NCBI GenBank assembly: GCA_934045075.1
Contig: OW203734.1
Span: 18,888,182-18,952,181, forward strand
Direction: 5' to 3'
Origin: Yponomeuta sedellus
Taxonomy: Eukaryota; Arthropoda; Insecta; Lepidoptera; Yponomeutidae
DNA: 64,000 bases
The notes under the pieces are model-generated. The model was not told where the DNA came from. It searched no databases and saw only the letters and a list, made by a program, of their open reading frames with translations. Both the position numbers and the translations under genes were made by a program. Below are positions 1 through 9,727 of the stretch, one piece after another. The first letter of the stretch is position 1; each line of letters starts with the position of its first letter.

Positions 1-656
1 TAATTAGCTTGTTTACGCAATATGCATCCAATTGTCATTAATTCATATATTCATTGCAGTTTTATTAAACGCATCTCAGACACCCTAGTCAAACTAGATA
101 TTTTTGATACTCAACCCCTGTTTAAACTCTATACTGCGAGCTCAATGTCCCGCAATAAGTTCACTTGAATAATATTTAGTGGACAAAATTTTACTAATTC
201 TGTTCTTTTTATCACACCTATGTGAAATGTAAAATAAGCTGGCCTGGAACTTTGAATGATTGGTTTAAAATTTTGAAAGAACTTTGAATGATTAGTTTAA
301 AATTTTGAAAGTACCTACTAAAGTTAGTTGATTGCTATTTATAAAAAGTGTAATAAAGGCCTATATATTATTTTTTTTAGTTTACTGTCTGTTAACAACA
401 AATGGCATAAAGAGGAAAATAAGTTTATTTCTTAAACAATAATTCAGTTTTAAAATGGCGTTATTTATAAAAACATCTTTCATTATGAAGCACTCCTCGA
501 GAGGCAATTTATTAAATCTGGGATCACATAATTTTTTTCTAAAATCTCCACCGCAGACTAATTTATTCAGCGGTTTATACAGTGTTATAAGGGATTGTGT
601 TTTTATAAATAACACTACAAATTTTTTAGATAATTAGGTAACTTTTTTAACTTTAC
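1..656 (-). other. groucho intron 4 (partial)
   Basis: This is the start of the intron that follows the fourth groucho coding exon. Its donor reads GT at 656-655 on the minus strand. The next exon of the family, which continues the Q domain, was looked for and not found, so it lies beyond the left edge. The stretch is AT-rich. Nothing coding was recognised apart from a short tandem duplication and a repeat-like segment around 540-620 that resembles 2850-2920. Confidence 0.7.
248..311. repeat. tandem duplication, 2 x 32 bp
   Basis: Two adjacent 32-bp copies begin with aactttgaatgatt and differ by one base. They lie in the groucho intron. Confidence 0.85.
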
Positions 657-1215
657 CTGTTTATGCATTTCCACATTGAGCCCATATGACATTTCATAGT
701 ACTGGAATGGAAACATAATTGAATTAGTAGAGGCTTGAGATTTGCAAACACAAAGGTCATATTGGAAGTAGTAATTCTTACCATGACATAATGTCGCTGC
801 ATTTCAGTTTTCTCATTCGCTAGTTTCTCGCATTCTAATTTCAAGCTGGAAAGACGATGAATATCACTTTAGTATGTGTCATTGTTTTCCAATCATCAAA
901 GGTAGATTACTATGCAAACACTGAAGTTTGTGGTAACTTACGAATGATATTGTGCCTGAAGGAAGTTGAACTCTTCCTTGATACGTTCTAATGTATCCGC
1001 TATAGTGAATTTTATTGGTCCTCCGGATGGTTGTGGTCCCTGAGTGAAATAAACAAGGTCACAATGAAATTGTTCAAGGAAACGAACAGAATTCATCAGC
1101 TTGATATCCACTACGTGTCGGGCACGGCGTGCAAATGCAGGAAGCGTTGTAAAGAGTAGAAAATAATACAAACCCTCACCGCAGCCGCGGGATGGCGAGT
1201 CGGCGTCGGGTACAT
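657..1215 (-). CDS. groucho: Groucho/TLE transcriptional corepressor, first four coding exons (partial)
   Basis: Groucho is a nuclear corepressor recruited by Hairy/E(spl), Runt and TCF type factors. The N-terminal Q domain makes tetramers. Four exons join without frame loss: 1215-1180 (12 codons, begins MYPTPTRHP), 1039-942 (32 codons plus 2 bases, contains [19 protein letters not shown]), 845-782 (1 base plus 21 codons, contains [19 protein letters not shown]) and 701-657 (15 codons, contains [15 protein letters not shown]). All donors are GT (gtgagg, gtaagt, gtaaga, gtaaag) and all three acceptors are CAG. The residues match the Drosophila Groucho and human TLE N-terminus almost position for position, including the start peptide, which fixes the ATG at 1215-1213. 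The central linker and WD40 propeller are off the left edge. The neighbour Fem-1 gene starts 856 bp away on the other strand. The match to the family is certain; the species-level name is inferred. Confidence 0.97.
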
Positions 1216-1862
1216 CCTGACACACAATCCCCGTGTTTAGACGCGAACGGTCAAATGTACTCTACTATATTACATTCGAATAAAACGAACAACAATGTAA
1301 ACATGTCCAAACACAGTCCACCTATGCTATAACACAGGAAATCTTAGAAAACTCGAAGGCGCTAAAGCAGACAATGATATGCACAAAGTTTCCCGTAAAA
1401 CTTTAGAATTAATGGTCATTATCATAACACTTGTTGCATTTAAGTACGATTACCGTTATTGGTATATTAGACAGTGTAAAACCGTAATTATTTCAATCGC
1501 ATTGATAATAGCAAACGTTTCACAAAATTTTGCCATCAATCCACGCCGTAATTTGTTCACCTGTCATTTTTTGGTTTTATTTATGATGGTTGCCTCTAGG
1601 ACTTGGATAATCATGTTATGCCAAATGTCGTTAAACTTTTTCCAGCGTTGTTCTTCTACCCATCATAATTAATTTATTTAGATAACAATTACAATTAATA
1701 CTATTCATTTGTCCACCAAGCACGACATCGTCCTAAATTACTTACAGAGATAAAGACTTTAGTAAATTAGTAACTTAACAAAATCTACTGAATTAGTAGA
1801 TTTTGTTAGAAACAGACAACACTGAAAAATTATCGCATGGCAAGACTAAATTATTTAAAAAA

Positions 1863-1934
1863 ATGGCAGATTGCGGTTTGTGTTCCATGAGTGCAGCTGT
1901 TGCTGTTAGCTTTCGCTGTTTCGGAGTGTTTTGA
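1863..1934 (+). other. upstream ORF 1 in presumed Fem-1 leader
   Basis: This is a 23-codon ORF (starts MADCGLCSMS, ends in TGA) located 137 bp before the Fem-1 start codon. If transcription begins upstream of it, it could dampen Fem-1 translation. It may equally lie at or before the transcription start. Confidence 0.3.
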
Positions 1935-1990
1935 AATAAATATTATTGGTTGCTTTGTATTTTAGAACTACGTGAAACAGTGTTTTTTCA

Positions 1991-2023
1991 ATGATTATAC
2001 TGAGAAGAAAGTGCTGTTCCTAA
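1991..2023 (+). other. upstream ORF 2 in presumed Fem-1 leader
   Basis: This is a 10-codon ORF (MIILRRKCCS, then TAA) that ends 48 bp before the Fem-1 start codon. It is close enough to lie in the mature leader. Its effect is unknown. Confidence 0.3.
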
Positions 2024-2071
2024 AGTGGTTATTTTTATACTGAGAGTTTTTGCGTCACAAAGAGAACCATC

Positions 2072-2131
2072 ATGGATTTCAAAACAGCCGTGTTCAACGC
2101 TGCGAGGGATGGGAATCTCATACGATTGAAA
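2072..2131 (+). CDS. Fem-1: Fem-1 family ankyrin-repeat protein, first coding exon (partial)
   Basis: Fem-1 proteins are substrate receptors of cullin-2 E3 ubiquitin ligases. In vertebrates FEM1A and FEM1C read C-terminal arginine degrons through N-terminal ankyrin repeats; in C. elegans FEM-1 acts in sex determination. The exon has 20 codons, begins MDFKTAVFNAARDGNL and stops at a consensus donor (gtaagc at 2132) after a lysine codon, in phase 0. The peptide is nearly the same as the FEM1A/FEM1C start (MDLKTAVFNAARDGKL) and unlike FEM1B. The start context accatcATGG is strong. No later exon carrying the remaining ankyrin repeats was recognised in the window, so the first intron appears very long. 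It is divergent to groucho. The paralogue (A or C) is not decided. Confidence 0.93.
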
Positions 2132-3057
2132 GTAAGCATTCTATTAAAAATATTATTCAGTTCTAATCTACTCCTTACGAGATTTACCGGGCCCGTCAGT
2201 CAGTCAAATACCCAACCCATTAGGAATTTCTACCGGACATCTCTGCTTCGTCTAACTGTAGAAATGTACAGTTAATTTCTTCGTTAGCACGTTTCGTTAC
2301 GTGCTAATAGTCTCGTTATGAGCAATTTCTTCCTTTAAGCAGTTCATTCCATAACTGGTGGTGAGCCTACCTCTTGCGAGGTCCTAAATAGACCTCACGG
2401 AGTGTATACGGAAGTCTATTTCAGACATCGTAACTGTGGCGTATAATCTCTACGCCATTAGTATTATCTCATTGCCCCCAACTTTACCCACCAACCTGAA
2501 TGTGTAGTTACAAGAGCAAGTATCGAAAAAACCAGTAAATCATGTTGCTCATCATACATTCAGAAATGGCAACAACATTTCATAGAATGCAGTAAATATA
2601 ACCAATATCATATCATTGCTATGCGAAAGAATGACAGGATAATAATAATGTCTAACTTATCAATCTCAGAGCCCATAAATTTTACTGAATTGTATGAGAG
2701 GGTTATCAAGAGAAGTTTTATGTTGCCCTCATTAAAAGCCTGAGATGGGGAGACATACCTATTACTACAATTAAAAACAAATAGCTTGCATTGCCTTCTA
2801 ATGGACTCCTTAGAGTCTGTTTATTTGGTGATTGTATTTTTTCCCATTCATAATCTCCACCCCAGACAGATTTATTAGGTGTTTTTGGAGTGTTTTAAGG
2901 AATTTATAAATAGGGCCCTAAATCTATTGAAAATCATGGAAAGAATGCTACACAACTACACATCACAGTAACAAACTACAAAATAAACTGATAAGTACTA
3001 TATTGGAACTAAAATTTTCATCAAACAACCTATAATTGAATTTGTTTTTTTTTTCAT
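2132..3057 (+). other. start of Fem-1 intron 1, no recognised element
   Basis: This is intron sequence after the Fem-1 donor. A segment near 2850-2920 resembles one at 540-620 and is probably an old repeat. No coding exon was recognised. Confidence 0.5.
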
Positions 3058-3193
3058 TGGAAGAGTCTGACCAGGTTTCACTCTGATTCGCAGAGCTTAA
3101 TCATAGTGAATACAAGCAGAGCTTGCATCATTAGTTACTGGTCGTCACATTTAAGCTTTGCATATCAGAGCAAAATCTGGTCGGGCTCTTCTA
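3058..3193. mobile_element. MITE with about 43-bp terminal inverted repeats
   Basis: The left arm begins ttggaagagtctgaccag. The right arm, read on the minus strand, begins tagaagagcccgaccag. The arms stay alignable for about 43 bp, down to gcttaa, and leave a short core. No transposase is present. The superfamily is unassigned because no clear target duplication is visible. Confidence 0.75.
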
Positions 3194-4254
3194 ACAAAAA
3201 TCAAGTAAATTAATCGAGATTTAAATCCATACAACAATATGGGAAATAATATTTAAGATCTAGGTTGTGGTATATTTGAGTAGCTATAAAAAGCAGCTAA
3301 CGCAGCATTGTGCTGAGCCCTCTATGATGACTTTTACAACCACTGTGTGGAATACTTAGAACTATTTATATAGGTATATTTATAATCAATCAACTCAAAT
3401 GTTGAATATGTGGAATACACTGCTGCTGAGAGTAGAGCTATTCCAAATTAATTTTAACAAACCAGTATAACAAAAATTTACATTCAATAAAAACTGTGTG
3501 AGAGCAGCATTTGATAGTCTATAAGGTTACTGGAGTAATGCTGATAATTAGGTAAGTAGGTACACATTTTCAGTACCAGTAAAATAATATGGAACTATCA
3601 TCAACTTTTGAATATCTTCTTAACAAGTCATTTACACTAAAACACTCTTTAGACAAATTTAAAGCCGGCTTACAACAGGGATTCCTATCGTAGACCGACT
3701 TTAATCTTGACTTATTATGAATAAGACTCTAAATTTGCTTCAAGCTTAAAGTACCAAGACACTTACATTATCAATAAAAAGTCACATCTTAATTCATAGT
3801 AAGATAATTGACAACATTTCATGTTTTACAACACCTAAAACAAAAAATAACATTTCTTAATTTTTGCTATCCTGATTACGAAAAAATATTTAGAAATTTT
3901 ATTATGCTTAATCTTAGAAAAAATAAATAAAAACCAAAAACTGTGTGATGATAATGTTACACATACGGTTGAATGAGGAGGTACCGTTGCCTATACTAAA
4001 AGCAAAAATCATTCAAATGTCATCCTTTTCCTTTCATAAATGTCATCCTTTTCCTTTCATAATTCCAATGGTTTTTTAAAAGTCTGCAAGGATGTTATTA
4101 TTATTACGCCATATGTGTGACGTCATTTGGCACTTACGGCCTTATAGAATAAGATTCAAACAAAAAATTATGAATGAAAATCATCGAATTTCCGAAAATA
4201 AAAAATATGGATCGTTTTATTGTGTATCTAGTTTCCTTTAATACAATAAAATAT
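3194..4254. other. intron-like sequence, one short tandem duplication
   Basis: This AT-rich stretch has no recognised gene. A 23-bp tandem duplication (aaatgtcatccttttccttt, continuing) sits at 4015-4060. Confidence 0.5.
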
Positions 4255-4373
4255 TATTGATTATACTATTTTTATTTTTAATGCACTAACCCGTGCTAAG
4301 GAACAAATTTAAAAACCTATTTAGAGGCTAAAAATTTCACCCATACCGGGATTCGAACCCGCAACCTCTGGCT
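4255..4373 (-). mobile_element. SINE family A, 5'-truncated copy
   Basis: This is a reverse copy of the commonest SINE here. It carries the tail (revcomp of gcacgggttagtgcatt), the aaataggtttttaaa motif and the B-box half of the tRNA-like part, cut in the anticodon arm. A 9-bp candidate target duplication, ATAAAATAT, occurs at 4246-4254 and 4374-4382. Confidence 0.8.
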
Positions 4374-4834
4374 ATAAAATATGTTTGCTAAAAATTTTAA
4401 ATGTCCATTCATAGCTTGTAAATTATCTGTGCGAAGATCCAGTATTTTTCAGCCCTTTTACACCAGTTGGTCTGATCCTGTAACCTGCAAGATTATTGCG
4501 ATAACCAACAACATGGCAGAGTGCCAGTTACCTTCTGGATCACTGCCCATTGTCGTGTCTTTCTTATTTCGTTAGAAGTACTGTAGTTAATGGTTTTCTT
4601 TACAAATTAATTCTGGACTAGCTGTGCCTGCAACTTCATTTTTGTATGTTCGGTCATTTAATAAGTATACTGACAGTATTCCTTAAAAGTTTAAAACGCT
4701 TTTCAAATGTGTTTAAATAAAAAAATCTTTTATTCATCCATAAATAAATCAATTGCACATTGAAATGAATTTAAATATTACCATTGTTTCATGCATTTTT
4801 AATTCATTTATAAAAATGTATGACATACATGAAA

Positions 4835-4990
4835 TGCCTCCTCAGCTCAGGCCTAGGCCTCACTCTTGTTTCCCGCATTCTTCTCTGTGTCTGACTTGCT
4901 TTCTCCAGTTTGGACTACTTACATATCTGTTGGAAGATTATCTTCCCACCTTTTCTTTGGTTTTCCCACTTTTCTTTTCCCCTTGTGTTT
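4835..4990 (-). mobile_element. LINE ORF2 C-terminal fragment
   Basis: Minus-strand translation gives KGKRKVGKPKKRWEDNL, then after a frameshift WRKQVRHREECGKQE. This is the basic GRPKxRWxDD...NWRxxAxxRxxW pattern that ends many non-LTR retrotransposon proteins. Stops and a frameshift show it is dead. The clade is not assigned. Confidence 0.7.
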
Positions 4991-6062
4991 AAATAGTCTG
5001 TGGTGAAGGGAATAGTTTTTTTAAACAGTATACATTTATTTGCACTTCAGGAGTATTTCAGAGGAATCATAATTTATAAATAAGATATCAACTACAAATA
5101 GGAAAAACTGTGAAACTTGTATAATATAGTAAGAGTAGTCTGAAAGAAGGTCTGTGCCTTGCAGTGGGACATTTATAGGTTACATGAAAAAAAAAAAACA
5201 GTAGCATGGTTCATGCATGCTGTGACCTGTGCACTTAAGACACTCAGGTTTCCTTGCAAAGTTTTTCTTCATGGTTAGTCAACTGTACTACTTTACTACT
5301 ATTATTGGGACAAATATGGATGAGCTTGAAACAGTAATGATGATTGACCTGACCAGTACTTCTTTATGCAAGCACCTTATAATTGAGTAGGTGTCTAATG
5401 AGTATTGCAAATAATTTATTTGTAAATTTCTTCCTGGGTGTGTATGTGTGTACCTAACTAGTTCTATAGAATCAGAATGATTTTATACAACTTGGTTGTT
5501 CTTTCTATATCCTAACTACTCAAATCACTAACAATACTGTTGATCTCAAATTTTATGAGGTCCATGGCTCCTAATAGTAATTTTAGATTTACTATGGTTT
5601 ACAAGACTATCGTGGACTAGTATAGCCTGACGACGACTACAAGACTATCCTTTAATTACCTATTGAAACCTATTTAGGTGTCCAACTAAGCTATAATGAC
5701 ACTCTTAACCTACTGCCATTCAAATGAACTGCATGTGCTGTTAACCGCCGCGAATTGATATTCCGATTGGAAATTATAACTGGACACCAATTAGAATAAT
5801 TAAATGCAATTTACACCCTGTAAACTACCTGTTACTGTAGTAGACGAAAACTTTGACACTTACTATGAAGTAATGGGCATTGTCTTTGGACAACCTTCCC
5901 CCCCACACAAAAACTCACGCACACACACACACACGACATTTTGCACTTTTTTTTTCTTGTCTCGAGTCATGGAATCAACAATAAGTGACAGCTGGTAGGA
6001 TGTCTTTGATCAATTACTTCCGGTTTCGAATGCTCCTGTTTTCTTTTCGTACTAAAAATTAA
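4991..6062. other. intron-like sequence with an old retroposon tail
   Basis: A retroposon 3' segment (tctgtgccttgcagtgggac) lies at 5138-5200 on the plus strand. A short CA-rich run sits near 5915-5935. Nothing coding was recognised. Confidence 0.45.
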
Positions 6063-6340
6063 TTCTTCTTCTTCTTCTCCAGGCCATATTAGTCCACTGC
6101 TGGACATAGCCCTCCCCTAATGAGCGCCATAGCGCAAGGTTGTGCCATCATTGGGGGCTAATGCCCATAATCCCCACGCTGGGCATGCGGGTTGAGGATC
6201 GCAGTTTGGTGGTATTGTACTGCTGGGGGCGCTGCTGCCCACCCCCCGGTTTGTATCCCTTAGTCGCCTTTTACGACACCCGCGGGAATAATTTGGGTTG
6301 GTGCTATTCTCTAGGCCGACACCACACAGCACCGCAATAA
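6063..6340 (-). mobile_element. retroposon family E, near full-length copy
   Basis: Read on the minus strand, this starts gctgtgtggtgtcggcctag, passes through conserved blocks (tgcccagcg, tgggcagcagcg) and ends atgtccagcagtgg...gaagaagaagaagaa. Other copies are at 14557, 37991, 39571, 50086 and 54626. The microsatellite end and the variable 5' ends fit LINE-driven retroposition. Confidence 0.8.
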
Positions 6341-6599
6341 TTAATTAAACCAGCCCAAATCGAAATATTCAGCCCAGGATATCAAATTCACCTATAGCCT
6401 CGAAAAAATAAAGTAAAAACAAAAGTTATTTTTATAGGACAATCCCCTGGTGTTTCTTCCTATCACGGGCATCTCATAGGCTACCGCTCTAGTCTCAAAG
6501 ACTCAACACACAGCTTTCGTCGCTTAGCACGTGGTTAGAATGCATTTCAGGATATCAACGTGTCAGACTAACTGCGTAAGAGTGTACCTGTGTGTATTC

Positions 6600-6840
6600 C
6601 AAAGGGAAAGTAGGTGGGAGAGCGTCGACCCCATTTGAATCCGTTTGTAAACAGAGGCGACGAGCGCGCGTGGGCGATTAAATATACTGCGCGATCGAGG
6701 CAGCACAGAATTCTCTGGATGTGTCTAGAATTCTAGATCATTCTAGATTGTATAAAGAATTTAAGCTCTCGCTGCGCGTTTTTCAAGGGGATTATTGAAA
6801 TTCTCTGTAATAAAGCCTAAACTCATGTGATTTCTAATAT
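6600..6840 (+). promoter_or_regulatory. promoter-like or solo-LTR-like block
   Basis: This is a GC-rich, CpG-containing segment (cgagcgcgcgtgggcgatt) followed by ctagaattctagatcattct (heat-shock-element-like), a TATA-type box (tataaag, 6750) and, about 60 bp on, aataaag. A TATA box followed by a polyadenylation signal within 300 bp is typical of an LTR. No protein of an LTR element is nearby and no clean TG...CA ends were fixed, so this is tentative. Confidence 0.3.
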
Positions 6841-7052
6841 GCCTCGTTAGTCTAGCCGTTAAGGCGCTTACCTACCAAGACAGAGTCGTGAGTTCGATTC
6901 CCACTGGGGTTCGCCGTACATTTGTACAAGTGGCCTCAGTCTGGGTGTTTGCTCATGTTTCTGACGTCCTTGCTTGGTTACCATAGCACAGGGTATCCTA
7001 GTTTGGGACCAGGACTAGTGATTGTGTTGTGTGGAAGTTAATATTATATGCT
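6841..7052 (+). mobile_element. SINE family D, full-length copy
   Basis: The tRNA-like head (gcctcgttagtctagccgtt ... ttcgattcccactgggg) is followed by a body (gtcctt...gttaccatagcacagg) and ends near gtgtggaagtta. The head shows A-box and B-box shapes of a pol III promoter. Related copies are at 9471 (body only), 54543 (head) and 55435 (minus). Confidence 0.8.
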
Positions 7053-7655
7053 AGATAATTCAAGCATGTAGAAATCGTTCATAAAGCACAACAAGCATGT
7101 ATTTTCTTATGTCAACTTTCCTGTATTATGTTTTCGTGTGCAATAAAGTGTTCTAATAAAAAAGTACTACCTTTAAAAAAAACCAAGGAAGCACGAGTAG
7201 CGTTAGACACATAAGAACATTTTAGATTAGTTCATGTTAACACGATTAAAGCATGAATTTTTTTTATTTACACCGCACACCGACTTTAATAAACATCTAT
7301 GCGAAGGCAAAGTTGAGGATAACTTATACCTCGTGACTCTTCCTACATGTGTCATAGGAGATAACTTCGATAAATTTGAGTATGTAAGTAATTTATTTAC
7401 GACTCAAAAGACTTATAAGTACCTACTAGACTATAACAAAATTTTGACATACATATTTTGGTGTATAATTAAAATTATTGAGCATCCGCTGCTGTGCTAG
7501 GCTCATCACCTGTATTACAGCGGACAGTGCCTACTTTCTCCGTTTACAAATAACCTACACAAAAATCCTCTATGATGGTTTTTAAAAAAATCTGTAAATT
7601 AAGTAGGTACTTACTACCCGTGCACCGACTACCCGTCTCTTGTTTCTTTCATCAA
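7053..7655. other. intron-like sequence, no recognised element
   Basis: The stretch contains an 88-codon open frame at 7234-7500 with no recognisable domain and AT-rich composition. It is probably chance. Confidence 0.4.
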
Positions 7656-7770
7656 CTAAGGTTGTCTGGGAGAAATTGCTTTTAGCAATAAGGCCGCCAA
7701 TTGTACTTTGTATCTTTACATGTTTTATAATATGTGCTCTGGTGTACAATAAAAGTGTTCAGTGTTAATC
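7656..7770 (+). mobile_element. LINE 3' end, family H
   Basis: The motif ggttgtctgggagaaattgc, then agcaataaggccgccaattg, ends with a gtacaataaaagtg polyadenylation-like tail. Reverse or forward relatives lie at 10503, 23277, 37346, 47702, 50540 and 58626. Confidence 0.7.
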
Positions 7771-8025
7771 CCCTATTTGACTCTCTTTTCAAGTAAGTCT
7801 TAAAAGGTAAATAACTCTTCCATTGACCAAAAAATATTTTAATATATTTTTTGATGACCTAAAAGCAATATAAAAATATATTTTAAAACTTTACTTTTCT
7901 AAACGGCCAAAAACGCGTTCAGCCATTTTTGTCTATGGCTTGAAGTCCAAAAATTGTAAACAAAGTTTGACATTCAATTTTCTGTAAGTGATCTCTGAGC
8001 ATAGTGAAATAACAACAACGCAACC

Positions 8026-8233
8026 ATGATTTCATCGAATTTACATCCAAAATATACCAATTATTATTATTGCGTTGTTCGAAAATGAGAAAACACGTCA
8101 ATAGAGACCCCCGGGAAGTTGTGGATTCGTGTACCCAGTGAAATTAACATTCGAAAAACTTGGCTCAAACTTGCCAAAAGAGTACTCTTTATCAATTGAA
8201 ACTCGGGTGTATTTATGTGAAAATCACTTTGAT
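8026..8233 (+). pseudogene. broken THAP-domain exon
   Basis: THAP is a C2CH zinc-coordinating DNA-binding domain found in P-element transposases and many host proteins. The frame opens at ATG 8026, has YYYCVVRK and then an in-frame TGA (8086-8088) where the second zinc cysteine of a C-x4-C pair should be. It continues as KLWIRVPSEINIRKTWLKLA (the W-x-VP and R-x-W-L segment) to a stop at 8197. After a one-base shift it resumes as RVYLCENHFD, the C-x2-H end. A consensus donor (gtaagt) follows at 8234. One stop plus one frameshift make it non-functional. The lysine-leucine-tryptophan style matches THAP sequences linked to insect P-like transposons, so a transposon origin is more likely than a host gene. 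A SINE (8244) sits ten bases after the donor. Confidence 0.8.
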
Positions 8234-8243
8234 GTAAGTCCTA

Positions 8244-8455
8244 GGCGGCCTCGGTAGCGCAGCGGTTTGGCATGCTGACTCCGCTGAACCGAAGGTCTCG
8301 GGTTCGATCCCCGGCCGGGTCAAACTAGGAAACGAACTTTTCTAGTTTGTCTCGGGTCTTGGATGTTATCTATGTATTTATTGTATTAAATCTATCGTCG
8401 AGTTAGCACCTATAACACAAGTCATTTAGTTGTACTTAGTATAATAATCAATGTC
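8244..8455 (+). mobile_element. SINE family F, tRNA-derived
   Basis: The head reads ggcggcctcggtagcgcagc and later ggttcgatccccggccgggt, matching A-box and B-box positions. It is followed by about 140 bp of unrelated body. This is the only copy noticed in the window. Confidence 0.75.
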
Positions 8456-9195
8456 CACTGGCTCTGGCTGAAAGATGTTTGTTTACATACTTTAGATGGT
8501 TTCAAGATGGCGGATAGCGTTTTCGCCGTTACGAATAAAACGAGGAAAAATTTTTTTTACTTTGCAAATTTTGCAGCCACCCTGCACCCTCTTACTTAGC
8601 AAAATCAATATATTTCGGTTTCTTACGTTAAATACTATAGGAAATATTCATTTATAGAGTCAAATTTGATACGTGTCAAATAGCGGATTGTCCTCCCTCT
8701 ATGTGTGTGAGTAAACAAAATATTGTAAATGGGAATGCGTGAGTGTGTGTAAGTGTGTGAGTTCGGCAGAGAGAGTTTGAGTATAATTGTACTCTTTGTG
8801 AATTCAAAATGACACTCCGGATGTTAGTATCCTTTTGTGACACATCTTTGAATCAAAGGACACCTCCCACCTTTCCCTTTTCCACGTACTGCAACGTTCC
8901 CTTTTCTCGCTGTACAGATGTTAAATTAGGCCAGTTGCACACTGAGTCATTGCTTTTCCTGCAAGTCGTTTTGTCTGTTCATATTACTTGCGAATGCGCT
9001 GACGGTTTCTTTGTTCCGAGTGACTCAGCGGGTCGGCTGGTGGTAGTTGCGGTTTTTTGGTGAAAATGTTACCTCCTACATAACGGTATATCTAACTAGG
9101 CGCTAAGCGCTCGCATCTTCGTATTCCACGTTTGTACAGCAAACGTTTTTACCCGTCTGTGGCGAGGTCCAAAAGGAGGGCAATCTGTTTGGCCT
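8456..9195. other. intron-like sequence, no recognised element
   Basis: The stretch holds an 84-codon open frame (8809-9063) without recognisable domains and a TG-rich run near 8740-8765. No gene call is supported. Confidence 0.4.
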
Positions 9196-9197
9196 TA

Positions 9198-9454
9198 CAG
9201 TGTATTTATTCTTACTTGTCCAATTTAGTAAACAAGATTCTACCCTTAAATTGTTATTTTTTAGTCCAAAACTGCCGTGTTTCCATAAATGAAGTAACTT
9301 GGAACACTCTTTTAGATAACACGCTGCCAATTTTATAAACATAGTTCATGATAGTTCATGAATTTGCGAGAAAATGTCTAGTTTAGTCATCTAATCTCAA
9401 TTTTAAGGTTAGAATCTTGTTAACTAAATTGGACAAGTAAGAATAAATAGACTG
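9198..9454. mobile_element. Tc1/mariner-type MITE, copy 1
   Basis: This 257-bp element has long inverted ends. The left starts cagtgtatttattcttactt and the right ends aaataaatagactg. It is flanked by TA on both sides (9196-9197, 9455-9456). The TA flank and CAGT ends are the hallmarks of Tc1/mariner-derived MITEs. The second copy is at 18275. Confidence 0.85.
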
Positions 9455-9470
9455 TATGTGTACGCATTTG

Positions 9471-9575
9471 TGTGTCTCAGTCTGGGTGTATTTCAAAGTT
9501 TGTGATGTCCTTTCCCTTAGGATACGGACCAGGATATGTGATTGTGTGGAGGTTATTATGATTTCTATACCAAGT
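9471..9575 (+). mobile_element. SINE family D, body fragment
   Basis: ctcagtctgggtgtatttca onward aligns with the body of the copy at 6841 but lacks the tRNA-like head, so it is 5'-truncated. It begins 17 bp after the MITE at 9198-9454. Confidence 0.6.
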
Positions 9576-9683
9576 TCCCTCAAAACTTCTAACGAATTGT
9601 CAGATTTTGGCAAACAATATCTCGATTGAATTGTCGAAATTCCCGATCTATATTGCAAGTTCCTTATTACTAGGCGCCATCAA

Positions 9684-9727
9684 AGCAAAGCAGCAGCGCA
9701 ATCACTAGATGGCGCTGCTGCTTTGCT
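9684..9727. repeat. short perfect hairpin
   Basis: The arms agcaaagcagcagcgc and its exact reverse complement surround a 12-base loop. It may be the ends of a tiny MITE. Confidence 0.7.

Larger units (their letters stand above)
1216..2071. promoter_or_regulatory. shared upstream region of groucho and Fem-1 (candidate bidirectional promoter)
   Basis: This 856-bp gap lies between two divergent start codons and must hold both 5' UTRs and at least part of both promoters, unless an upstream noncoding exon lies elsewhere. No TATA box stands out at a convincing distance from either start. A stretch around 1860-1935 (aaaatggcagattgcgg) resembles the ATGGC-type core element common in housekeeping promoters, which is a weak observation. 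Two short upstream ORFs precede the Fem-1 start. Transcription start sites cannot be placed from sequence alone. Confidence 0.5.

Noticed and set aside
938..1225. 95-codon minus-strand open frame read as one continuous protein
   Set aside because: It crosses the first groucho intron. Exon 1 is used in another frame and spliced from 1180 to 1039.
8809..9063. 84-codon plus-strand gene
   Set aside because: It has no domain, no splice context and no similarity to a known family.
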